Positions 1 through 9,491 of a stretch of 64,000 nt of DNA are shown piece after piece (the stretch's first letter is position 1; the number at the start of each line of letters is the position of its first letter). Below the pieces are notes generated by a model, which did no database searches, had not been told where the DNA came from, and saw nothing but the letters and a program-made list of their open reading frames with translations. The position numbers and the translations under genes are program-made. Origin of the DNA: Pseudomonadota bacterium. GTDB lineage: Bacteria; Desulfobacterota; Desulfobulbia; Desulfobulbales; Desulfocapsaceae. Location: contig JAHIUA010000050.1 in NCBI GenBank assembly GCA_018817385.1, positions 1-64,000 of the forward strand, in the 5' to 3' direction.

Positions 1-1
1 G

Positions 2-1864
2 GATACCTTCATGATTGTGGCCGTGGATGATTTCAATATGGGGGCCATGGAAAACAAGGGACTTAATGTCTTTAATTCCAAATATGTCCTGGCCAGCCAG
101 GAAACGGCAACGGATATGGATTATCTTGGCATAGAGGGGGTGATTGCCCACGAATACTTTCACAACTGGACCGGTAACCGGGTCACCTGCCGGGACTGGT
201 TTCAGCTCAGCCTCAAAGAGGGGCTCACCGTCTTTCGCGATCAGGAATTCTCAGCTGATATGAATTCAAGACCTGTCCAGCGCATTGATGATGTCCGGAT
301 CCTGCGCAACTTTCAGTTTCGCGAGGACTCTGGTCCCATGGCCCATCCGGTACGTCCCGATTCCTATGTGGAGATCAATAATTTCTATACGGTGACAGTC
401 TATAACAAAGGTGCTGAGGTCATCCGCATGATGCACACCCTGCTTGGTGCCGAAAAGTTTCGCAAGGGGATGGATCTCTATTTTGCCAGGCATGATGGGC
501 AGGCCGTGACCTGTGATGACTTTGTCGCCGCCATGACCGATGCCTCCGGAGTTGATCTGGATCAGTTCAAGCTCTGGTACAGTCAGTCGGGAACGCCATT
601 GCTGCAGGTAAAAGAAGATTGGAATCAAGGAGAGGGCGTGTATACCCTGACGATACGCCAGAGCTGTCCGCCGACTCCAGGACAGGAGAGCAAAAAACCA
701 TTTCATATCCCGGTGGTCTTTGGCCTCCTTGACCGTTCAGGGAAAGATATTTCGTTGCCCTCCAATCTCCTCCAGTTGCAGGAGGTAGAGGAAACCTTCA
801 CCTTCCAGGGGATGCGGGAGCAGCCCATGCTCTCCTTGCTCCGTGGTTATACATCCCCGGTCAAGGTGGACATCGGTCAGGGACGGGAACAGTTGGCCTT
901 TCTCATGGCCCATGACAGTGATCCCTTTAACCGCTGGGATGCCGCCTTTCGCCTGGGGCAATCGATCATCCTGGAACTGACCGGCATGCTGCAGAGGGGA
1001 GAGTCCCTGGCCCTGGACCCACTCTTTGTCGACGCTGTCGCCAAGGTTCTGGGCGACACAGAGACCGACAGATCGCTGCTGGCCATGGCCCTGACCCTGC
1101 CGGAGGAGAGTTATCTCGCGCAGCAGATGGAGGTTGTTGATCCGGAAAATCTCCATTTGGCCCGCACGTATGTCCGTCAGCAATTGGCGATGACCCTGGA
1201 GGAAGCATTTCGCGTGACCTGGAATGTAAACCGTGAACAGGGAGACTATGATCTTTCTCCGCAGCAGATGGGGCGCAGGAGTCTGAAGAACGTCTGTTTG
1301 TCTTATCTCTTAAGCGGGGACCAGCCGGAACAGGAGGACGTGGCTCTGGCCCTGGCCCAGTATCGGCAGGGAGGCAACATGACCGATGTTATCGCGGTAT
1401 TGGCTGCCTTCAGCCACTGCCCTATGGGAGAGCGGCAGCAACTGCTGGATGATTTCTATGAAAAGTGGCAGGCGGATGGACTGGTCATGGACAAGTGGCT
1501 CATCCTCCAGGCCACATCCAGCCTGCCGGGAACCTTGGAGTCGGTTCGTTCCTTACTGGAGCACCCGGCTTTTTCCCTTGCCAATCCCAACAAGGTCCGC
1601 TCATTGATCGGGGCCTTCGGCAGTAATCATGTCCGTTTCCACAGCAGCGACGGGGAAGGGTATCGCTTCCTGGCCGACCAGATTCTGGTCCTTGATTCAC
1701 GCAATCCCCAGATCGCCTCCCGTCTGACCACTCCCTTTGCCACCTGGAAACGTTATGATTCCGGGCGCCAGGAGCTGATGCAGGCGCAACTGCAACGCAT
1801 TGCTGCCAAAGAGGGTCTTTCAGGAGATGTCTTTGAGATGGTGCGCAGGAGTCTGGCAGGATGA
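2..1864 (+). CDS. pepN: Aminopeptidase N (M1 family), 5' end cut by window edge
   Basis: Zinc metallo-aminopeptidase that removes N-terminal residues from peptides in the cytoplasm. The reading frame is already open at the first bases (D-T-F before the first visible Met), so the gene begins upstream of the window. Diagnostic motifs are the substrate-binding GAMENKG, then [17 protein letters not shown] with the HEXXH zinc motif, and the third zinc ligand Glu in LSLKEGLTVFRDQEFS. The remaining ~540 residues are the Ig-like and helical C-terminal domains typical of the long E. coli-type PepN. The stop is followed within about 40 bp by a Rep1 repeat. A shortened copy of this gene lies at 8100-8573. 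Confidence 0.97.
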   Translation, partial: DTFMIVAVDDFNMGAMENKGLNVFNSKYVLASQETATDMDYLGIEGVIAHEYFHNWTGNRVTCRDWFQLSLKEGLTVFRDQEFSADMNSRPVQRIDDVRILRNFQFREDSGPMAHPVRPDSYVEINNFYTVTVYNKGAEVIRMMHTLLGAEKFRKGMDLYFARHDGQAVTCDDFVAAMTDASGVDLDQFKLWYSQSGTPLLQVKEDWNQGEGVYTLTIRQSCPPTPGQESKKPFHIPVVFGLLDRSGKDISLPSNLLQLQEVEETFTFQGMREQPMLSLLRGYTSPVKVDIGQGREQLAFLMAHDSDPFNRWDAAFRLGQSIILELTGMLQRGESLALDPLFVDAVAKVLGDTETDRSLLAMALTLPEESYLAQQMEVVDPENLHLARTYVRQQLAMTLEEAFRVTWNVNREQGDYDLSPQQMGRRSLKNVCLSYLLSGDQPEQEDVALALAQYRQGGNMTDVIAVLAAFSHCPMGERQQLLDDFYEKWQADGLVMDKWLILQATSSLPGTLESVRSLLEHPAFSLANPNKVRSLIGAFGSNHVRFHSSDGEGYRFLADQILVLDSRNPQIASRLTTPFATWKRYDSGRQELMQAQLQRIAAKEGLSGDVFEMVRRSLAG

Positions 1865-1899
1865 GGGAATAGTTTGCCGTGTTCAGTTTTTTTCTGTAG

Positions 1900-2098
1900 A
1901 AGGTGAAACGGTCGTTTTTTAGACGCACTCCATTTTGCTGGTATTCACATGGGGATGACCGTGTGGGGAGAGATACCAATTTCATTTAGGAGGAGTAACA
2001 AAGAAACTTTGTCGGGCTTAAATGCAGTGCAGAATATCGGTTGAGATTATTTTTTTGATTTTCTGCAGGCCTGCCTGACCAAGCAATTTCTAATCACC
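1900..2098 (+). repeat. Rep1 copy A (dispersed ~200-bp element)
   Basis: Shares with five other loci a GTCGGGCTTAA...GGTTGAGA core and a 3' end of the form CTGCAGGCCTG...AATTTCTAATCACC. This copy ends two bases before the ATG of the next gene, so that gene's start region is formed by the repeat. The 5' boundary is approximate. Confidence 0.6.
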
Positions 2099-2099
2099 T

Positions 2100-3761
2100 A
2101 TGACACCTTCATTTGAGCAGCGTATATTTCGTTATCTTCCTTGGCTTATCGGACCTCTTTGTTTTGGCCTTCTTGCCCTTTTTATGGGGCAGGATGCCAA
2201 CTGGGACCTGCGCAATTATCACTTTTATAATCCCTATGCCTTTCTGTACCATCGCCTGGACTATGACGTGGTTCCGGCCCAGGTGGCGACATTCTACAAT
2301 CCCCTGTTTTATATTCCCTTTTATGAAGCAGTGTTGCGCCTGCCACCGATGCTGGTTGGCTTTTTGCTCGGTGCAGTGCAGGGTCTCAACTTCCCTCTGC
2401 TGCTTGCTATCGCCCGTAACGTTATGGGAAGTACTCTATCCATTCCCTGGTGGCGTGGTTTTCTCATTGCCCTGATCGGTCTACTGGGCGCCGGCAATAT
2501 CTCGGAGCTGGGTACCATGTTCGGCGATAACCTGACAAGCCTGCTGGTTTTAGGTGGCCTGTTGCTGCTGTTGGCGAATTTCCGTAAGCTGACTGACTGG
2601 CGGATGCCCGAGGCACTGCTGCTCGTTATCGCTGCAGGCTTCATGATCGGCCTTGCCGCCGGGCTGAAACAACCGGCTGTCGTCTTTGCCGTCGGCTGGT
2701 GCGTGGCTTTTCTGGTCATACCGCTGCCGATTGGCCAGCGGATCGCACTGGCCTTTCTTTTCGGGGTGGGGGTGCTGGCCGGTATTGCCGGTAGCGGCGG
2801 CTATTGGCTGCATGAGATGTGGATCCGTTACGACAATCCGCTTTTCCCGTATTTCAATCACATCTTCCAATCCTCCATGGCATCCATGGCCGATTATCGC
2901 GATGTCCGCTTTCTACCGCACAGTCTGGTCGAGGCCCTGTTCTTTCCCTTTGTCATAGTCTGGGATCCGCTCCGCACCGGAGAAATAGCCTTTCGTGACC
3001 TTCGCTTTGCACTTTTTATGGTTCTGCTGGTGATAAGCGGATTTTCTGCCCTGGGCACAAAAAAGCTCGGGGGGCGTTGGTCACAATCAGCTAAGCCAGC
3101 CAACCCTGATGTCTCCCTGGCACGGCATAAAAAAATATTTCTGCTGGCCGGCAGTCTGGTTTCGTATGCCGTGTGGTTGAAAATATTCTGTATCTACCGT
3201 TATCTGCTGCCCCTTGAAATGCTGACTCCACTGGGCATCTGGCTCCTGATCGATACTCTGCCCTGGCGGCAGCCGAAAAAAAATTATGCCGCCCTGTGCT
3301 GCGCGATTTTGCTACTCGTCACCTTGCGGCCCGGCAACTGGGGTCGGGTCTCCTGGGGTGATGACTATTTCGGCGTAAAGACACCACTGCTGAACGATCC
3401 GGCCAATACCATGGTGCTTATGACCGGAGTTGATCCCATGGCCTATGTCATTCCGTTTTTCCCTGAACCGGTGCGTTTTGTCCGTATTCAGAGCTACTTT
3501 ACCGGGCCATCGGACGCGCCCAACGGCTTTGATCGCCTCATGCAGCGGCTGATTGCCGAGCATCATGGTCCGCTTTACGTGCTGTATCGTTCTTATGAAG
3601 AAGAACAGAGCAGAGATTCCCTGCTCGCCTACGGGTTAGCCATTGATGCTGGCGATTGCCGGTTACTCACTCCTCATATCGAGGAACATCTTGACCATCC
3701 CCTTACTTTTTGCGCCGTGGTGCAAACCGATCCCTTTAACGATAGAGGAAAAAACAAATGA
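2100..3761 (+). CDS. Polytopic membrane protein, GT-C-like glycosyltransferase
   Basis: A 553-residue inner-membrane protein with about ten hydrophobic segments. The first is near residues 13-30, followed by a soluble loop containing DANWDLRNYHFYNPYA. An acidic loop after the first membrane helix is the usual arrangement in lipid-linked-sugar GT-C transferases, but I cannot assign a specific family. Its stop overlaps the next gene by four bases (ATGA). That gene encodes a GT2 dolichyl-phosphate-mannose-synthase-like enzyme, so the pair probably makes and uses a polyprenyl-phosphate sugar for a cell-envelope glycan. There is no clear ribosome-binding site before the ATG because the Rep1 repeat ends there; a later start is possible but would cut the first helix. 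Confidence 0.75.
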   Translation: MTPSFEQRIFRYLPWLIGPLCFGLLALFMGQDANWDLRNYHFYNPYAFLYHRLDYDVVPAQVATFYNPLFYIPFYEAVLRLPPMLVGFLLGAVQGLNFPLLLAIARNVMGSTLSIPWWRGFLIALIGLLGAGNISELGTMFGDNLTSLLVLGGLLLLLANFRKLTDWRMPEALLLVIAAGFMIGLAAGLKQPAVVFAVGWCVAFLVIPLPIGQRIALAFLFGVGVLAGIAGSGGYWLHEMWIRYDNPLFPYFNHIFQSSMASMADYRDVRFLPHSLVEALFFPFVIVWDPLRTGEIAFRDLRFALFMVLLVISGFSALGTKKLGGRWSQSAKPANPDVSLARHKKIFLLAGSLVSYAVWLKIFCIYRYLLPLEMLTPLGIWLLIDTLPWRQPKKNYAALCCAILLLVTLRPGNWGRVSWGDDYFGVKTPLLNDPANTMVLMTGVDPMAYVIPFFPEPVRFVRIQSYFTGPSDAPNGFDRLMQRLIAEHHGPLYVLYRSYEEEQSRDSLLAYGLAIDAGDCRLLTPHIEEHLDHPLTFCAVVQTDPFNDRGKNK

Positions 3762-4711
3762 TGCCGGAGGAGGCCGCAACTTACAACCAACGTATTGCTG
3801 TGCTTGTCCCATGCTATAATGAGGAAAAAACCGTGGCCCAGGTGGTGCAGGACTTCCGCGCCGTGCTGCCGCAGGCGATGATTTATGTTTATGACAACAA
3901 TTCCAGTGACCAGACCGCCCAACGTGCTGCCGCAGCTGGTGCCATTGTCCGGACTGAAAAGCATCAGGGTAAAGGCAACGTGCTGCGCCGCATGTTCTCC
4001 GACATCGAGGCCGATATCTACGTTTTGGTTGACGGCGATAACACCTACCATGCCGCTAGCACCCCGGCGATGATTGCTAACCTGCTCAGCGAGCCGCTGG
4101 ACATGGTGGTCGGCTCTCGGCTCAGCTCCCATGAAGGGACGGCCTTTCGCCGCGGTCACCAGTTCGGCAACCGGCTACTCACCGGCTTTGTCTCGATGCT
4201 GTTCGGCCACAGCCTGACCGATATGCTGTCCGGATTCCGCGTCATGTCACGCCGTTTTGTCAAATCTTTCCCGGCTCTGTCCAAGGGATTTGAGACCGAG
4301 ACCGAGCTTACCCTGCACGCCCTGGAACTGAGGATGCCCATCACCGAAATCGTTACTCCGTACGGTACAAGACCAATCGGCTCGGAAAGCAAACTGCACA
4401 CTTACCGGGACGGCTTTCGTATCTTGATGACGATCATTGATCTCTTCAAGGAGGAGCGGCCGCTGGCCTTCTTCACCTTTCTCTTTGTCTTACTGGCTAT
4501 CACCTCGGTAATTCTCGCCGTGCCACTCTTCATTACCTATGCGGATACCGGTCTGGTGCCCCGCTTTCCCACCGCCATCCTGGCCACCGGCATCATGCTG
4601 CTTGCCTTTTTAAGCCTGGTATGCGGCCTGATCCTCGATACCGTCACCCACGGTCGCCGCGAGCTGAAGCGTTTGAGCTATCTCGCCATTGCCGCGCCGG
4701 GGCATAAATGA
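3758..4711 (+). CDS. GT2 family glycosyltransferase (DPM-synthase-like) with C-terminal membrane helices
   Basis: Transfers a sugar from a nucleotide sugar, probably to polyprenyl phosphate, on the cytoplasmic face of the membrane. The N-terminal GT-A domain opens with IAVLVPCYNEEKTVAQVV, has YDNNSSDQT, and carries the metal-binding VDGDNTY (a DXD-type motif) near residue 90. GFETETELTLHAL near residue 180 fits the acceptor region. Two hydrophobic segments at about residues 235-260 and 270-295 anchor the protein. It is translationally coupled to the upstream polytopic protein through an ATGA overlap. No downstream gene follows for about 1 kb. Confidence 0.88.
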   Translation: MMPEEAATYNQRIAVLVPCYNEEKTVAQVVQDFRAVLPQAMIYVYDNNSSDQTAQRAAAAGAIVRTEKHQGKGNVLRRMFSDIEADIYVLVDGDNTYHAASTPAMIANLLSEPLDMVVGSRLSSHEGTAFRRGHQFGNRLLTGFVSMLFGHSLTDMLSGFRVMSRRFVKSFPALSKGFETETELTLHALELRMPITEIVTPYGTRPIGSESKLHTYRDGFRILMTIIDLFKEERPLAFFTFLFVLLAITSVILAVPLFITYADTGLVPRFPTAILATGIMLLAFLSLVCGLILDTVTHGRRELKRLSYLAIAAPGHK

Positions 4712-5355
4712 TGGTGATATTGGCAACATAACGATGATGGAATTTTTCAAGTTCTCCCTAGCCATTTCCGCATCGCCAGTACGTTTTTGTTATTCCGATT
4801 ATCCTGCGTAAGTTATTCATGTATGTCTCTCTCTATGAAACTCAGTTTAGGACTATATTTTCCTGGGCTATTGATTGCTTTCTGGTGAGACAACAGCATC
4901 GTTTTCCCCAGACACGGTAGTGGCCAACTAGCCGCGCCATCGTCATTGCTCAGGCTTTTTACCATACCCGTAGCTACGGGATTCAGGATGATATGGCAGC
5001 ACAGCTCAAGAAGGTGGAATTTTTTTCTATAATAATCGATTGATAACGCCCCTGGAAGACATGGTCAGCTTGTCGGATATTGTGTTTAAATATCTGGATA
5101 TTATCGACCATTCAGTTGACGCATCCCTAGAGAAAGATTCGGATCGTTTGTCTCAACTAAGAGGTGGTAATGGTTGGTCATCAAACAGTAGGCATGACAA
5201 ATCCAGTTATAGCGAACAAGGACATCTATCAAAATCGTCAGAAATTCTTTACGGTTCTCATCTCTTCTATAACCTCAACTTAGGCTTGGCAACAGCGGGG
5301 AATTGCCTCTGTTTCTGGATTGTAATCTCTACAAAAACAATCAAAAGAAGAGAAC

Positions 5356-5381
5356 AAGTACCTGCTGTACAGCAGGTACTT
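5356..5381. repeat. Perfect 26-bp palindrome
   Basis: AAGTACCTGCTG followed by TA and CAGCAGGTACTT: both halves match with no mismatch. It could be an operator or a hairpin. TATTT follows rather than a T-run, so a terminator is unlikely. Confidence 0.8.
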
Positions 5382-5419
5382 TATTTGAGAACGGGATGGA
5401 ATCGTTGGTCGGAAATGGT

Positions 5420-5601
5420 TTTGTTGTTAGTTGTCTTCGAAGTCCTGCTGGTATGATTGGGGATGGTTGTATGTGGTGCTAGCGTTTTCTTCCGGGAAGA
5501 GTAGCAAAGGGATCTGGTCGGGCTTGATGTGGTGCAAAACAGCAATTGAGAATAAGATTATGACTTACTGCAGGTCTCTCGATAAAGCGATTTCTTATCA
5601 C
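5420..5601 (+). repeat. Rep1 copy B
   Basis: Contains GTCGGGCTTGATG and TTACTGCAGGTC, and ends CGATTTCTTATCAC, matching the other Rep1 copies. This is the only copy not followed by a plus-strand gene; the next gene is convergent. Confidence 0.55.
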
Positions 5602-5665
5602 TTTATCATCATCGTTGCCTTCCATAGAAATGGCTCCTCGCTGGAGTCCGGCTGTCTGGATAGCG

Positions 5666-5710
5666 AAAAAGGCTCAACCTGTAGCATTTCTTAGTCAGTT
5701 GAGCCTTTTT
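5666..5710 (-). terminator. Rho-independent terminator of the metallophosphoesterase gene
   Basis: AAAAAGGCTCAAC (5666-5678) pairs perfectly with GTTGAGCCTTTTT (5698-5710). The A/T arms make it work in both directions. It lies 19 bp beyond the stop codon of the minus-strand gene. Confidence 0.9.
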
Positions 5711-5728
5711 CTTGTTTTCCTTCTCTGC

Positions 5729-7864
5729 TTATAGCGTGGGGAACAGTGCCTGCATCTGGGCCTTCATTGTTGGGCTTAATTGCTTGAACAGTTGGGCATT
5801 ATACGATGCATTGTATGGGATACCGTATGTGGTCAAGTCAATATACTCGATAGTCGGATCGGTGAAGGTTGTTGGTGGTATTGCATCAGGATCAGGGGTG
5901 CCTTGTGGCCGACTCGGGTCAATACTTGGAAGTGGAATGCCTGGATCGCCGCTATTCGGTAGTATATCATAGTTTACACTATTCACGGTTAAATTCTGTT
6001 GAACTATCTGCTGCGTCGCAATCGCATATTTTCGTGATGTTGCTGCGGGCGAACCCTCGGCAACTGCAGGGTCAACGTTTACCGTCTCGATTGAAATGCT
6101 ATAGTCGCTGTTCAGGTAGATCTCGAATGTACGAAACTGCTGGGGAAAATCATGCAGTGATGAGGTCTCAACCTGCCAGAAGCCACTTTCTGGAGTTGTA
6201 TCGTGGAGGGTAGGCGATTTAAATGCCTTAACAGTGTTGAGATGACGATGCCCGGCAATCCACATCAGAAGGTTCGGTGTGGCCCAAAGTTTTTCCACAA
6301 GCCCCTCCAGGTCTACGGCATTCTGAGTCGTCGAAGACGGATCACCAAGAAGCTTGCTCGGGTCATCCTTTCTGCCACCAAGCCACCATTCAGTTTCGGC
6401 AGCAAGATTTACGACAGCGATCGGAATATGCGCAGCGATGATCATGAGTTGATTGGCAGCCTGACCGTCTTCAAGTTCCGCTTGCAGCCAGGCCCAGCGT
6501 GCTTCGTCAAGAAATCCGTGACCGTGAATATCAACAGAGCCGTCATCTTCGCGCTGGGTGTCATCCAGCACGATAACCTTAAGCGGTACATTTGACTTGG
6601 GCACAAAACTGTAACAGGCAAAACCAGCTTTGTCGTTTTCTGGAACCAGGCTAAAATTTGGGTTGGATGAAACCAGGTTGAAACCATGACCAACCGGATT
6701 GGTGGCTGTGTTGAAAAATTCCTGGATCCATTCCGTTCTCAAAAGCGAACGGCGATCAGGGTCAGCAGCAACCTTTGTTTGAGGAGTGGGGGGATCATCG
6801 ACAGACCCATAATTGATAATGGAACCGTAAGGGGTGGAACCATCAATGACACCCGCATAAAATCGTGGGGTACCGTTCTTCAGATTTTCGACGCTGAACA
6901 TAGCCGGGTAGGTCCATGTTTTAGTTTGGTCAATAGGGACGAGAAAATCCGGTACAGACCAGACAGTATCGCTGAGAAAGGAATCGGCAAGCCCGGTTTC
7001 ATAGGGAGGGAACGAACCAAGCAAAAAGTGGTCATGGTTGCCGATTGTCTGATAGAAAGGGATCGATTTGTCGAGTCCTGCTGCCTGGAATGGCTTTTGA
7101 TAATCAATGGTCTCAGCACCAAGATGGGCACCGGAACTTGGGGTGATGACCTTGCCGTCAATAATGTCGATATACCATCTGAGTTCGTTGTACGAAGAAC
7201 AGTTACAGGTGTCACCCAGAGAGATGAAGAAATCAAAGGGATTTTTCTTGTGCAGGGCATTTGCCGTCTGAATGGCAGCATCCAGAACATGGGTTGTGTA
7301 CAGCATGATCGGCGAATAGATGGAGGTATTGCCTCCGGAGAATTCTTGATCGTGTTGTTGGAGGTAGATGAACGAGTTTGGTGCCTCCTTGTCCGTGATA
7401 TGGATATCGGTCATGGCAAAAAAGTTCAGAAGTTTTGTCGCTTTTGTGACTGAAGTGGGATTATAGTCGGTCGGCATGATATCCGTCCGCTGTTTTATCG
7501 GGAGAGCCCAGTCTATATACTCCCATTCACCATAGCCTTTGCTGTCATATAATGGAACATTGAAAAGTTCAGTAATCCGGAGACCGTCACTGCCATTGGG
7601 GCTGAGAGCAGGGGTAGAAGCAGGATCATTGGGAGGAAGATCACCCAGAATATATGGAAATGAGATCATCCTCTCAGCCGTAGTCTTAACCGTGGAATGA
7701 ATCGGATACCTTTGTTTTGTGCGGCTCAGGAGAAAAAGAGAACCCTGATCCAGCGGGGCAAACGAGGCGAAAGACATATATGTGGTTGTGCCGGCGAAAT
7801 ATTTTACAAACTGCCGCCGTGTTAAGTTATTGCTCTTTTTTGTATCATTGTTGACGGTATTCAC
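5729..7864 (-). CDS. Tat-exported metallophosphoesterase (TIGR03768/RPA4764-like)
   Basis: A calcineurin-like phosphoesterase of 711 residues, probably periplasmic. The N-terminus has a twin-arginine signal (RRQFVKYFAG followed by a hydrophobic stretch, residues ~16-40). Metal-binding motifs appear in order: MTDIHITD (DxH), ISLGDTC (GD), TIGNHDH (GNHD), an AHIP segment and WIAGHRHLN (GHxH). The long inserts and Pro-rich C-terminus match the RPA4764-type family as I remember it. The substrate is unknown. The start is GTG at 7864, with AGGAGAG six bases upstream; an ATG two bases earlier runs straight into TGA. It is monocistronic and ends at a strong terminator. Confidence 0.88.
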   Translation of the reverse strand: MNTVNNDTKKSNNLTRRQFVKYFAGTTTYMSFASFAPLDQGSLFLLSRTKQRYPIHSTVKTTAERMISFPYILGDLPPNDPASTPALSPNGSDGLRITELFNVPLYDSKGYGEWEYIDWALPIKQRTDIMPTDYNPTSVTKATKLLNFFAMTDIHITDKEAPNSFIYLQQHDQEFSGGNTSIYSPIMLYTTHVLDAAIQTANALHKKNPFDFFISLGDTCNCSSYNELRWYIDIIDGKVITPSSGAHLGAETIDYQKPFQAAGLDKSIPFYQTIGNHDHFLLGSFPPYETGLADSFLSDTVWSVPDFLVPIDQTKTWTYPAMFSVENLKNGTPRFYAGVIDGSTPYGSIINYGSVDDPPTPQTKVAADPDRRSLLRTEWIQEFFNTATNPVGHGFNLVSSNPNFSLVPENDKAGFACYSFVPKSNVPLKVIVLDDTQREDDGSVDIHGHGFLDEARWAWLQAELEDGQAANQLMIIAAHIPIAVVNLAAETEWWLGGRKDDPSKLLGDPSSTTQNAVDLEGLVEKLWATPNLLMWIAGHRHLNTVKAFKSPTLHDTTPESGFWQVETSSLHDFPQQFRTFEIYLNSDYSISIETVNVDPAVAEGSPAATSRKYAIATQQIVQQNLTVNSVNYDILPNSGDPGIPLPSIDPSRPQGTPDPDAIPPTTFTDPTIEYIDLTTYGIPYNASYNAQLFKQLSPTMKAQMQALFPTL

Positions 7865-8099
7865 ATTACTCTCCTGAATTTTTGATTACTGAGTCGCATT
7901 ATTCCCATTTCTAAAGAAGTGATGCATGCCATATTGGGATGCTATGCTCAAAAAATTCAATTTGCAATTAAATATTATGAATCAGTGCTGTGAAGTTAAC
8001 CAGTAAAATAGTTCCGGGTTAGCTTCTCAGGGAAGTCCATCCTTTTTGAGGAACTGTAACGAAACAATCAGTACATTTCTGACCATTCGCGACGACGTT

Positions 8100-8573
8100 C
8101 AAGGATGATTCCGTGTCGCTTGTTCCTGGGATAAAAAGGCCATGTGGTGGGATGAAGAGGTCTTTGGCCTTGAATATGATCTGGATACCTTCATGATTGT
8201 GGCCGTGGATGATTTCAATATGGGGGCCATGGAAAACAAGGGACTTAATGTCTTTAATTCCAAATATGTCCTGGCCAGCCAGGAAACGGCAACGGATATG
8301 GATTATCTTGGCATAGAGGGGGGGATTGCCCACGAATACTTTCACAACTGGACCGGTAACCGGGTCACCTGCCGGGACTGGTTTCAGCTCAGCCTCAAAG
8401 GGGGGCTCACTAACCTTTCTCCGCAGCAGATGGGGCGCAGGAGTCTGGCCACCTGGAAAGGTTATGATTCCGGGCGCCAGGAGATGATGCAGGCGCAACT
8501 GCAACGCATTGCTGCCAAAGAGGGTCTTTCAGGAGATGTCTTTGTGATGGTGCGCAGGAGTCTGGCAGCGTGA
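8100..8573 (+). pseudogene. pepN (pseudo): Internally deleted pepN copy
   Basis: A near-identical copy of parts of the pepN at the window start. About 8186-8412 matches ~1-235 (GAMEN and HEXXH region), 8414-8446 matches ~1252-1284, and 8447-8573 matches ~1737-1863 including the stop. The catalytic third ligand is lost ([10 protein letters not shown] in place of SLKEGLTVF), as are some 500 internal codons, so it cannot be an active peptidase. A reading frame of 143 codons stays open across both junctions from an internal ATG (8142). Similarity continues about 80 bp past the stop. Confidence 0.93.
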
Positions 8574-8692
8574 GGGGAGAGATTGCCGTGTTCAGCCTTT
8601 TTTGAAAAAGGCCGACCCTTTTGTCTTACGGACAAACTCTATTTTGTTGCTATTCGCAAAACACACGACTCTATTGAGCGGGACAACTGTTG

Positions 8693-8911
8693 TTATTCAC
8701 AGAAGCATTCTTCTGGTCCTGCATCAGTTGTATTCCCGTGGCATCCGCAGCAGTCAAGTGTTCCCTCAGGAGTGATTAACTGTTTCGGTATATTGACATA
8801 ATCCGGTATTTCAATAAACTGATTTCTCGCCCAGTCGCTATGGCCGGTCGCAATTCCCAAATTGAATAGCAATAATCCACCACCGATGAATGCAGCAGTC
8901 GCCCGCTTCAT
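8693..8911 (-). CDS. Small exported Cys-rich protein
   Basis: A 72-residue protein, not recognised. It has an N-terminal signal peptide (MKRATAAFIGGGLLLFNLGIATGHS) and a Cys-rich tail, DCCGCHGNTTDAGPEECFCE, with five cysteines. CCGCH formally fits the CXXCH heme-attachment motif, but such clustering fits metal binding or disulfides equally well. Translation support is good: GGAGAGGAA directly precedes ATG at 8911. It stands alone, next to the pepN pseudogene. Confidence 0.7.
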   Translation of the reverse strand: MKRATAAFIGGGLLLFNLGIATGHSDWARNQFIEIPDYVNIPKQLITPEGTLDCCGCHGNTTDAGPEECFCE

Positions 8912-9218
8912 TTCCTCTCCTTTTTATGAACTAAAATTGATCCAAGCAGCATATCTATGCGCCAGTTATTTTAAAATAAACACGAAATTTTGGTATGTTA
9001 CCCTACACACAAAAGCAGGTAACGCAACGAAAAGAAACCAGTAAAGAAAATAAAAAATAACAAATATTCCTAATTGAGATGGTGAAAATAACAATATGGC
9101 AAATTGTCGCACCCGAAAAGTCAACTGAATCAAAATAGGCTATATTTCATATGGTTAGCTGTTTGTTTTGTGATATTTTATCTGCAGTAACGCCATATAT
9201 TATTTTTTCCATTCTTCT

Positions 9219-9491
9219 TTAGTTGTAAATCATTCCTAAAAAATGTTCTGAATGGCCAGGTTGTTTCTGGGCGGGAATCACGAGATAGCCGGTGATATAA
9301 ATAGCATTATCTTGAACGAGTCGAAAGAGGTGGTCCATGCTCTGGGTCCGGCTGTGTTTCAACTGGATGGAACCGGCAAAAGCTGTGTGATAGAAGGGGC
9401 AAGGGATAAATTTTTCAACAGAGTCTTTTAACTGTTCGTATTGTAGGGTAAAATAATGGAGTTTGATGAAAGAAGGCTGGGGTGATTGATG
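9219..9491 (-). pseudogene. Possible decayed gene fragment, unrecognised
   Basis: An open frame of about 90 codons with natural-looking protein composition (for example SIQLKHSRTQSMDHLFRL and AIYITGYLVIPAQKQ) ends at a stop at 9219. It is closed upstream by TGA without any start codon. Its 5' half overlaps Rep1 copy C, so the Rep1 sequence may itself derive from coding DNA. No family was recognised. Confidence 0.3.

Larger units (their letters stand above)
4712..5665. other. Gene-free region of about 950 bp
   Basis: No reading frame here has a convincing start, ribosome-binding site or protein-like composition. The region holds a perfect 26-bp palindrome (5356-5381) and a Rep1 copy (5420-5601). 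It ends at the terminator of the convergent metallophosphoesterase gene. Confidence 0.6.

Noticed and set aside
4926-5042. Open stretch SRAIVIAQAFYHTRSYGIQ with a faint resemblance to Y-family polymerase sequence
   Set aside because: Only about 38 codons, interrupted by a stop just upstream, with no matching sequence around it.
5040-5456. 138-codon plus-strand frame
   Set aside because: No ribosome-binding site, overlaps the 26-bp palindrome and Rep1, and the composition is not protein-like.
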